NCBI GenBank assembly: GCA_020161245.1
Contig: JAIUOK010000002.1
Span: forward strand, 81,983-145,982
DNA from: Actinomycetota bacterium
GTDB lineage: Bacteria > Actinomycetota > Actinomycetes > S36-B12 > CAIYMF01
DNA length: 64,000 nt
Direction: 5' to 3'
The notes below the pieces were generated by a model that saw only the letters and a list, made by a program, of their open reading frames with translations, was not told the origin of the DNA and ran no database searches. Numbering within the stretch: position 1 is the first letter of the stretch; each line of letters opens with the position of its first letter. Shown here piece after piece: positions 26,166 through 32,889 of this stretch. The translations under genes and the position numbers were made by a program.

Positions 26166-27533
26166 TCAGCCTTCCGTCGCGATGAACACGTTCTTGACCT
26201 CGGTGAACGCGTGCAGCGCGTCCGGTCCGAGCTCCCGGCCGAGGCCGGACTTCTTGAAGCCGCCGAACGGCGTCCAGTACCGCACCGACGAGTGCGAGTT
26301 GACCGAGAGGTTGCCGCTCTCGGTCGCGCGGGCCACGCGGAACGCACGGCCGACGTCGCGGGTCCAGATCGAGCCGGACAGCCCGTAGTCGGTGGCGTTG
26401 GTGAGGCGGATCGCGTCGGCCTCGTCGTCGAAGGGCAGGACGGCGACGACCGGGCCGAACACCTCCTCGCGCATGAGCGGGTCGTCCTCCGACGACGGCA
26501 TCACGACGGTGGCGGGGAACCAGTAGCCCGGGCCGGACGGCACCTGGCCGCGGATGACGACGTTGGTCGACTCGTCGAGGAACGACGACACAGTGGCGTG
26601 GTGGCCGGCGCTGATGAGCGGGCCCATCTCGGAGGTGTCGAGCGACGGGTCCTCCACGCGGACGCCGAGCACGGCGGGCTCGAGCAGGGCGAGGAACTCG
26701 TCGAGCACCGAGCGCTGCACGAGGATGCGCGAGCGCGCGCAGCAGTCCTGGCCGGCGTTGTCGAAGACGCCGTACGGAGCCGTGGCTGCGGCCTCGGCGA
26801 GATCGGCGTCGTCGAAGACGACGTTGGCACTCTTGCCGCCGAGCTCGAGGGTCACCGGCTTCACCTGCCGGGCGCAGCCCTCGGCCACGCGGATGCCCAC
26901 CTCGGTCGAGCCGGTGAAGACCACCTTGGCGACGTCGGGGCTGGTGACGAACCGCTCGCCGACGACCGAGCCCTTACCGGTCAGGACCTGGAAGACGCCC
27001 TCGGGGATGCCCGCCTCCAGCGCGAGCTCGCCGAGGCGCATCGCCGTGAGCGGCGTGAGCTCGGCCGGCTTGAGGACGACGGTGTTGCCCGCCGCGAGCG
27101 CTGGAGCGAAGCCCCACCCGGCGATCGGCATCGGGAAGTTCCACGGCACGATGACGCCCACCACGCCGAGCGGCTCGTGGAAGGTCATGTCGACGCCGCC
27201 CGGCACGGGGATCTGGTGGCCGAGCAGCCGCTCGGGCGCCCCGGAGTAGTAGGCGAGGACGTCGCGGACGTTGCCGGCCTCCCAGCGCGCGTTGCCGATG
27301 GTGTGGCCGGCGTTGCGCACCTCGAGCTGCGCGAGCTCCTCGAGGTGGTCGTCGACGACTGCGGAGAAGCGGCGCAGCAGCCGGGCCCGGTCGCCGGGCG
27401 AGACGTGGCGCCAGGTCTGGAAGGCCCGCTTCGCCCGCGCGATGGCGGCGTCGGCCTCCTCCAGCGACAACGAAGGGACCGAGGCGACGACCTCCTCGGT
27501 GACAGGGCTGATGACGTCGTGCAGGGCGGTCAC
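26166..27533 (-). CDS. NAD(P)-dependent aldehyde dehydrogenase
   Basis: 455-aa aldehyde dehydrogenase. Motifs: VIVPWNFPMPIAGW, KPAELTPLTA (cofactor Lys), FTGSTEVG, VTLELGGKSAN (catalytic Glu), the nucleophile region DNAGQDCCARSR with two adjacent cysteines, and EEVFGPVVAVLPF. GTG at 27533 chosen for the AGGGAAGG six bases upstream; the frame stays open further up. Transcribed after the glutamine-synthetase-like gene, with a GC hairpin in the 90-bp gap that may attenuate expression. Probably oxidises the aldehyde made by the SDR or amine step of this cluster. Confidence 0.9.
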   Translation of the reverse strand: MTALHDVISPVTEEVVASVPSLSLEEADAAIARAKRAFQTWRHVSPGDRARLLRRFSAVVDDHLEELAQLEVRNAGHTIGNARWEAGNVRDVLAYYSGAPERLLGHQIPVPGGVDMTFHEPLGVVGVIVPWNFPMPIAGWGFAPALAAGNTVVLKPAELTPLTAMRLGELALEAGIPEGVFQVLTGKGSVVGERFVTSPDVAKVVFTGSTEVGIRVAEGCARQVKPVTLELGGKSANVVFDDADLAEAAATAPYGVFDNAGQDCCARSRILVQRSVLDEFLALLEPAVLGVRVEDPSLDTSEMGPLISAGHHATVSSFLDESTNVVIRGQVPSGPGYWFPATVVMPSSEDDPLMREEVFGPVVAVLPFDDEADAIRLTNATDYGLSGSIWTRDVGRAFRVARATESGNLSVNSHSSVRYWTPFGGFKKSGLGRELGPDALHAFTEVKNVFIATEG

Positions 27534-27581
27534 GCGGAGCCTTCCCTCGGGTCGGGTGGTCAGTGCCGGACGAATCATCCG

Positions 27582-27609
27582 CCCCTCCCGCGCGCGTTGC
27601 GCGCAGGGG
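27582..27609 (-). promoter_or_regulatory. GC hairpin between GS-like and ALDH genes
   Basis: GCGCGC-GTT-GCGCGC (27590-27604) flanked by CCCC and GGGG that can extend the stem. It lies 15-42 bases after the GS-like stop in the direction of transcription. It could be an attenuating terminator or an mRNA-stability element. Confidence 0.45.
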
Positions 27610-27623
27610 TGGGCGGCAGGCGG

Positions 27624-29006
27624 TCAGAGCCGCTCGAAGCCCCGGTAGCGCTCCCAGTCGGTCACCGTCTGGCCGAACGCCTCGATCTCGATGCGGCCCA
27701 TGTTCCCGTAGTGCTCCTGCACGTCCTCGCCGAAGGTCTCGGCGACCCACTGCGAGCCCTCCCACAGGTCGACGGCGTCGGCGAGGCGCCACGGGGTCTT
27801 CTCGCCGTCGGACGCGTAGGCGTTGCCCTCGAAGGCGGGCCGCAGCTCGAGGCCCTTCTCGATGCCGTCGAGGCCGGCCGCGACCATCGCGGCGACGGCG
27901 AGGTAGGGGTTCACGTCGCCGCCGGGGATGCGGTTCTCCAGCCGGAGCCCGGCCTTGCGGCCGACGAGCCGGAGCGCGCAGGTGCGGTTGTCACGGCCCC
28001 ACTCGATCGACGTCGGTGCGAACGAGCCCGGCGCGAAGCGCTTGTAGCTGTTGATGTTGGGGGCGAACATCAGCGACAGCTCGCGCAGGTGGGCCAGCTG
28101 GCCGGCGATGAACGAGCGGCCGACGTCGGACAGACCGTTCTCGGCGTCGGCCTCGTCGGACATCACCAGCGAGCCGTCGGTGCCGCGGAACGACAGGTGG
28201 ATGTGGCAGGAGTTGCCCTCGCGCTCGTTGTACTTCGCCATGAACGTGAGCGCGTACCCGAGCTGCGCCGCGATCTCCTTGGCGCCGGTCTTGTAGACCA
28301 CGTGGTTGTCGCAGGTCTTCAGCGCGTCCTCGTAGAGGAACGCGATCTCGTGCTGGCCGAAGTTGCACTCGCCCTTGGCCGACTCGACCTGCAGCCCGGC
28401 GCCGGCCATGTCGAGGCGGATCTTGCGCAGCAGAGGCTCGATGCGCGACGTGCCGATGATCGAGTAGTCGACGTTGTACTGGTTGGCGGGCGTCAGCTCG
28501 CGGTACCCCTTCGCCCACGCCTGCTCGTAGGTGTCGTTGAAGACGATGAACTCGAGCTCGGTGCCCACGAACGCCGCCATCCCGGCGTCGGCGAGCCGGG
28601 AGAGCTGGCGCTTGAGCACCTGGCGCGGCGACGCCGTCACGTCGCTGCCGTCGAGCCAGACGACGTCGGCCTGCACCATCGCCGTCGCCGGGTGCCACGG
28701 CACCCGGCGCAGCGTGCCGAGGTCGTGAGCCATCACGAAGTCGCCGTAGCCGCTCGACCAGCTCGACATCCGGTAGCCCTCGACGGTGTTCATGTCGACG
28801 TCGACGGCGAGCAGGTAGTTGCAGCCCTCCGTGCCGTGGGGCAGCACGTGCTCGACGAAGTACGGAGCGTGCACGCGCTTGCCCTGCAGGCGGCCCTGCA
28901 TGTCGGTGATGCCGACGATGACGGTGTCGATACGGCCGTCCGCCACCTCGGCCTTGAGCTGCTCCACCGAGAGCGGCGCGCCTGCGTCGGAGGTTCCGTG
29001 GCTCAT
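27624..29006 (-). CDS. Glutamine synthetase-like gamma-glutamyl-amine ligase
   Basis: 460-aa GS-fold enzyme. Metal and ATP motifs: VGTELEFIVFND (Glu pair), KGECNFGQHEIAF, NSCHIHLSF, NSYKRFAPGSFAP and RLENRIPGGDVNPYLA. It resembles the catabolic GS group (GlnA4-, PuuA-, IpuC-like), which join glutamate to amines or amino alcohols, rather than the housekeeping enzyme. The adenylylation Tyr loop of GlnA is not seen. It starts the minus-strand operon GS-ALDH-SDR, facing a kinase gene across a region that carries a GGTCTAGACC operator. GAAGGA precedes the ATG. Likely role: gamma-glutamylation of an imported amine; the exact amine is not determined. Confidence 0.82.
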   Translation of the reverse strand: MSHGTSDAGAPLSVEQLKAEVADGRIDTVIVGITDMQGRLQGKRVHAPYFVEHVLPHGTEGCNYLLAVDVDMNTVEGYRMSSWSSGYGDFVMAHDLGTLRRVPWHPATAMVQADVVWLDGSDVTASPRQVLKRQLSRLADAGMAAFVGTELEFIVFNDTYEQAWAKGYRELTPANQYNVDYSIIGTSRIEPLLRKIRLDMAGAGLQVESAKGECNFGQHEIAFLYEDALKTCDNHVVYKTGAKEIAAQLGYALTFMAKYNEREGNSCHIHLSFRGTDGSLVMSDEADAENGLSDVGRSFIAGQLAHLRELSLMFAPNINSYKRFAPGSFAPTSIEWGRDNRTCALRLVGRKAGLRLENRIPGGDVNPYLAVAAMVAAGLDGIEKGLELRPAFEGNAYASDGEKTPWRLADAVDLWEGSQWVAETFGEDVQEHYGNMGRIEIEAFGQTVTDWERYRGFERL

Positions 29007-29146
29007 CCGGGGTCCTTCTCGTCGAGGTCGGGTCGACGCAGTGTCGACGTCGTGCGAGGCGGCCCGGGGCTGAGCGGCCCCGGGCGGTCAGTCGCAACCT
29101 TGCCGCGTCGGAGGCGTCCCGGGTAGGGCGAAACGCCGGTTCGATC

Positions 29147-29158
29147 GGTCTAGACCGT
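29147..29158. promoter_or_regulatory. GntR/HutC-type operator, site 1
   Basis: Perfect 12-bp palindrome CGGTCTAGACCG in the 280-bp divergent region between the GS-like operon and the kinase gene. The core matches the known HutC-subfamily operator (DasR/NagR type, TGGTCTAGACCA). The GntR gene 3 kb away is the obvious binder. CTAG is rare in such GC-rich DNA. Confidence 0.7.
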
Positions 29159-29197
29159 AAACGGCACGAAACCCTTCCCGGCGGGTGCCCAGGGGTC

Positions 29198-29203
29198 TAC
29201 GCT
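29198..29203 (+). promoter_or_regulatory. Possible -10 element of the kinase gene
   Basis: TACGCT, about 40 bases downstream of the operator and 82 bases before the kinase GTG. It is the only TANNNT in a sensible position on this strand, and the operator would sit just upstream of the promoter. Confidence 0.35.
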
Positions 29204-29285
29204 CCGGCGCATCCGGCTCGGCCCTGGCATCCGCCAGGGCTGCGCAGGGCTGCCCGGACGGGCGGCCGCGACGTCTGGAGGACAC

Positions 29286-30215
29286 GTGCAGGACGCCGCG
29301 ACCGGGACGGTCGAGGACGCGCTTCTCACGCGCCTCGACGCCGTGCCCGCGCTCGCCGGACGCACTGCCGTGTCGGACCTGTCGGGCGGCCTCACCAACC
29401 GCAACGTCAAGGTGACGACCCCGGACGGCGTCTACGTCGCCCGCCTGTCGTCGCCCGAGAGCGCGCTGCTGGCCATCGACCGCGACAACGAGCACGCCAA
29501 CAGCCGCGCCGCGGCGGAGTCGGGCGCTGCACCGCGCGTGATCGCCTTCCATCCAGAGGTCAGCGTGCTCGTCGTCGACTTCGTCGACGGCACCACGTGG
29601 AGCGCGCAGGACGTCCTGGCCGAGCAGAACGCCGACCGGATCGCCGCTGCGATGCGCATGCTGCACGCCGGCCCGCGGTTCGTGAACGACTTCGACATGC
29701 TGGCGATCCAGCCGCAGTACCTGGCGCTCTGCCAGGAGCGCGGGTTCCGCCTCCCCGACCGCTACCTGGACTTCGCCCCGCACGTCGAGGCGATCCGGGA
29801 GGCGCTGGCAGCGCGGCCGGTGCCGAGCGTGCCGTGCAACAACGACCTGCTGGCCGCGAACGTGATCGACACAGGCGACCGCGTGTGGCTCATCGACTAC
29901 GAGTACTCGGGCAACAACGACCCGTTCTTCGAGGTGGGCAACCTCTGGAGCGAGGCCTCGGGCGACGTCGACCAGCTCGAGCGGCTCGTCACGGCGTACG
30001 TCGGCGAGCCGTCGCCCGCGCTCACATCCCGGGCGTGGCTGTGGGGCCTCATGAGCAAGTACGGCTGGACGCTGTGGGCCGCCATCCAGGACGGCGCCAG
30101 CGAGCTCGACTTCGACTTCTGGGACTGGGGGATGGAGAAGTACCACCGCGCGGTCGCCGAGTTCGACGGACCGGACTTCGGGCGGCGGCTGGAGGAGGTG
30201 CGTAGCCCCTACTGA
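29286..30215 (+). CDS. Choline/ethanolamine kinase-like phosphotransferase
   Basis: 309-aa phosphotransferase of the LicA/choline-ethanolamine kinase group. N-lobe: DLSGGLTNRNVKVTTPDG (Ser/Thr-Asn loop of choline kinases) and VYVARL with the ATP-binding Arg. C-lobe: Brenner-type PCNNDLLAANVID, and LIDYEYSGNNDPFFEVGNL with the Asp that binds metal. These features follow choline/ethanolamine kinases more closely than aminoglycoside enzymes. GTG start after GGAGG. It is read in the same direction as the APC permease 153 bp downstream. With the GS-like operon on the other strand it suggests that the imported compound is an amino alcohol. Confidence 0.8.
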   Translation: MQDAATGTVEDALLTRLDAVPALAGRTAVSDLSGGLTNRNVKVTTPDGVYVARLSSPESALLAIDRDNEHANSRAAAESGAAPRVIAFHPEVSVLVVDFVDGTTWSAQDVLAEQNADRIAAAMRMLHAGPRFVNDFDMLAIQPQYLALCQERGFRLPDRYLDFAPHVEAIREALAARPVPSVPCNNDLLAANVIDTGDRVWLIDYEYSGNNDPFFEVGNLWSEASGDVDQLERLVTAYVGEPSPALTSRAWLWGLMSKYGWTLWAAIQDGASELDFDFWDWGMEKYHRAVAEFDGPDFGRRLEEVRSPY

Positions 30216-30255
30216 CCATCCCGCCGAGCGGTACGGCTCCCACGCCCGCCGCGAC

Positions 30256-30272
30256 GTTGCGCGTGTCGCAAC
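30256..30272. promoter_or_regulatory. Inverted repeat upstream of the permease
   Basis: GTTGCG-N5-CGCAAC in the 152-bp gap between the kinase and permease genes. The size suits a dimeric regulator site or a small RNA hairpin. It does not match the GGTCTAGACC sites. Confidence 0.35.
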
Positions 30273-30367
30273 ACGGCTGCAATCCACCACCATCACACTG
30301 CGCCTTGAGTGCACAGAAGACGGCGCCGCCGTCGGCTGACAACAGGGGTTCCCGAAGGAGGGGACGC

Positions 30368-32008
30368 GTGGCTGACACCTCGAAGCTCAACGAGGACGAG
30401 AAGCTTCTCGCCGAGCTGGGCTACAAGCAGGAGCTGCACCGTGGCTGGTCCGGCTTCAGCAACTTCGCTATCTCGTTCTCGATCATCTCGATCCTGGCCG
30501 GCTGCTTCACGACCTTCGGCGTCGCCTGGAACAACGGCGGCCCGATCGCCATCTCGTGGGGCTGGCCGATCATCTCGATCTTCATCCTCATCATCGGCTT
30601 CTGCATGTCCGAGCTGGTGTCGGCATACCCGACGTCGGGCGGCATCTACTGGTGGGCGGCCAAGCTCGGCAGCCCCAAGGCCGGGTACTACACGGGCTGG
30701 CTCAACCTCATCGGCCTCATCGCGGTCATCGCCTCGGTCGCCTACGGCTGCGCCACCTTCCTCGACGCCACGCTCGGCGTGTTCTCCGAGTCGTGGGCCG
30801 AGGGCTACAGCCTGTCCCGCGTCTTCGTGATGTTCCTGGTGATCCTGCTGGCCGTCAGCATCATCAACATCTTCAGCAGCCAGCTGATGGCGATCCTCAA
30901 CAACGTCTCGGTGTGGTGGCACGTCGTCGGCGCGGCCGTCGTCGTGATCATGCTGATCGTGCTGCCCGAGCGGCACCTGGACGTGAGCACCGCGTTCACC
31001 GGCCGCATCAACAACTCCGGCTGGTTCGACGGCGACACCAGCGGCCTGCTGTTCTGGATCTACATCCTGCCCCTGGGCTTCCTGCTCACGCAGTACACGA
31101 TCACGGGCTTCGACGCCTCGGCCCACCTCTCCGAGGAGACCTCGGGCGCGGCCGACGCCGCGGCCAAGGGGATCTGGCGCTCGATCTTCTACTCCGCCGT
31201 CGGCGGGTACATCCTGCTCATGTCGTTCGTGTTCGCCGTGCAGGACGTCGACGAGCTCACGGCGGCAGGCGGCAGCTCCATTGCCCTGTTCGGGCAAGCG
31301 CTGTCGCCATCGGCAGCCGGTACCGTCCTGCTCATCAGCACCATCGGCCAGTTCTTCTGCTCGATGGCGTGCATGACATCGGCATCGCGCATGCTGTTCG
31401 CGTTCTCGCGCGACGGCGCCGTGCCGGGCGCCTCCCGCTGGGCCACGCTGGCCAGCAACCAGGTGCCGCGCAACGCCGTCCTCGCCATCGCGGTGGTAGC
31501 GATCATCATCACGCTGCCCGCCCTCGTCGAGGTCGACATCAACGGCGCCCCCGTGCCGGTCGCGTTCTACGCGGTGGTCTCGGTCGCCGTCATCGGTCTC
31601 TACGTCGCGTTCGCCATCCCGATCTGGCTGCGCTGGCGGATGGGCGACGCCTTCAAGCAGGGGTCGTGGAACCTCGGCACTAAGTGGAAGTGGATGGCCC
31701 CGCTGGCCATCATCGAGATCGTGGTGGTGTCCATCCTGTTCGTGCTGCCGACCAACCCCGGCGGCATGCCGGGCAACGAGGCGTTCGAGTGGAAGTTCGT
31801 CAACTACGCGCCGATCCTGCTGTTCGGCTCGCTGCTGGCGCTGTGGATCGGCTGGCACGTGTCGGCGAAGAAGTGGTTCACCGGCCCGAAGATGACGATC
31901 GACCTGCCCGAGGGCGTCTCCTCCGCCGACGAGATCGCGCTGGAGCACCACCACGACGGGTACCTCACCGGTGAGCACCAGCAGCACCACCCGGAGGACA
32001 AGGCCTGA
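30368..32008 (+). CDS. APC-family amino acid/amine permease
   Basis: 546-aa APC superfamily permease with about 12 membrane helices. The first, GFSNFAISFSIISILAGCFTTFG (about 24-46), carries the unwound helix typical of the fold, and the segment after it has SELVSAYPTSGGIYWWAAKLG, the consensus of the amino acid/choline (ACT) subfamily. GFDASAHLSEET is also diagnostic of that subfamily. The C-terminus is His-rich (HHHDGYLTGEHQQHHPEDKA) and soluble. GTG start with GGAGGGG upstream. ACT-subfamily members carry GABA, choline or ethanolamine, which fits the kinase upstream and the GS-like enzyme. Substrate not proven. Confidence 0.85.
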   Translation: MADTSKLNEDEKLLAELGYKQELHRGWSGFSNFAISFSIISILAGCFTTFGVAWNNGGPIAISWGWPIISIFILIIGFCMSELVSAYPTSGGIYWWAAKLGSPKAGYYTGWLNLIGLIAVIASVAYGCATFLDATLGVFSESWAEGYSLSRVFVMFLVILLAVSIINIFSSQLMAILNNVSVWWHVVGAAVVVIMLIVLPERHLDVSTAFTGRINNSGWFDGDTSGLLFWIYILPLGFLLTQYTITGFDASAHLSEETSGAADAAAKGIWRSIFYSAVGGYILLMSFVFAVQDVDELTAAGGSSIALFGQALSPSAAGTVLLISTIGQFFCSMACMTSASRMLFAFSRDGAVPGASRWATLASNQVPRNAVLAIAVVAIIITLPALVEVDINGAPVPVAFYAVVSVAVIGLYVAFAIPIWLRWRMGDAFKQGSWNLGTKWKWMAPLAIIEIVVVSILFVLPTNPGGMPGNEAFEWKFVNYAPILLFGSLLALWIGWHVSAKKWFTGPKMTIDLPEGVSSADEIALEHHHDGYLTGEHQQHHPEDKA

Positions 32009-32050
32009 CGGCCCGGACCTTCAGAACCACCCGCACCACCTGCACGCACT

Positions 32051-32110
32051 GACGACGAGGGGAGGTCGGCAGCCATGGACTCTGGGCTGCCGGCCTCCCC
32101 TCTCGTCGTC
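32051..32110 (+). promoter_or_regulatory. RBS-sequestering hairpin at the GntR start
   Basis: Left arm 32051-32074 and right arm 32084-32110 are near-perfect reverse complements (one two-base bulge and one G-U pair; more than 20 bp). The left arm contains the GGGGAGG ribosome binding site, and the ATG at 32075 lies in the nine-base loop. If formed, it would hide the RBS; it may also terminate read-through from the permease gene. Confidence 0.65.
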
Positions 32111-32863
32111 GACCGGACGGCCACCGACCCCGTCCACGTCCAGATCGCCGCGTGGCTCTCGACGGCCGTCGCGCGCGGCGAGCTCGTCCCCGGGCAGCGG
32201 CTGCCCGGCGAGCGGGAGCTCGCGGAGCGCATCGGCGTCAGCCGGATGACGCTGCGCCAGGCGCTCGCCGAGCTCGAGTCGCAGGGGACGCTGGTGCGCG
32301 TGCCCGGCCGGGCCGGCGGGGCCTTCGTCGCCGAGCCGCAGGTCGAGGTCGACCTCACCCATCTGTCGGGCCTCACCGACCAGCTGCGCCGCGCCGGCAG
32401 GCGCGCGGGCGCTCGCGTCCTCTCGGCGCGTCGGCTCGTCCCTGACACCGGCGTCGCCCGAGCCCTGGGGCTGACCGGGCGCGCCCAGGCCTACGAGGTG
32501 GTGCGCGTGCGCTCCGCCAACGGCGTGCCGATCGCCCTGGAGCGCTCGTGGTTCCCCGCGCGCCTCTACCCCGGCCTCACCGACCACCCGCTGTCCGGCT
32601 CCATCTACAGCGTGCTCGACACCCGCTACAGCCGGCCGCCCGTCACGGCCGAGGAGCACCTCACCCCGGTCCTCGCGGACGCCGAAGCGGCCGAGCACCT
32701 GGGGCTGGCCGCCGACGGCCCCGTGATGCTGGTCGAGCGCACGGCCTACGACGCCACCGGCACGCCCGTCGAGCATGCGCGCGACACGTTCCGGCCGGAC
32801 CGGGTGCGCTTCCTCGTGCGCCGCACCCCCGACGACCCCACCACCCTCCGCGCCGTCACCTGA
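32075..32863 (+). CDS. GntR-family (HutC subfamily) transcriptional regulator
   Basis: 262-aa regulator. Winged HTH at about 18-85: DPVHVQIAAWLSTAVARGEL, LPGERELAERIGVSRMTLRQAL, and a basic wing GTLVRVPGRAGG. A UTRA effector domain follows (about 95-255), with ALERSWFPARLYPGL and MLVERTAYDATGTPVEHARD. HutC members bind TGGTCTAGACCA-like operators, and two such sites lie in this cluster (29147 and 35442). It is therefore the likely local regulator, released or recruited by a pathway metabolite. ATG start with GGGGAGG nine bases upstream, both inside a strong hairpin. Convergent with the FAD-GcvT gene. Confidence 0.88.
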   Translation: MDSGLPASPLVVDRTATDPVHVQIAAWLSTAVARGELVPGQRLPGERELAERIGVSRMTLRQALAELESQGTLVRVPGRAGGAFVAEPQVEVDLTHLSGLTDQLRRAGRRAGARVLSARRLVPDTGVARALGLTGRAQAYEVVRVRSANGVPIALERSWFPARLYPGLTDHPLSGSIYSVLDTRYSRPPVTAEEHLTPVLADAEAAEHLGLAADGPVMLVERTAYDATGTPVEHARDTFRPDRVRFLVRRTPDDPTTLRAVT

Positions 32864-32889
32864 GCCCGTCCTGCGCTCGAACCCGGGGG

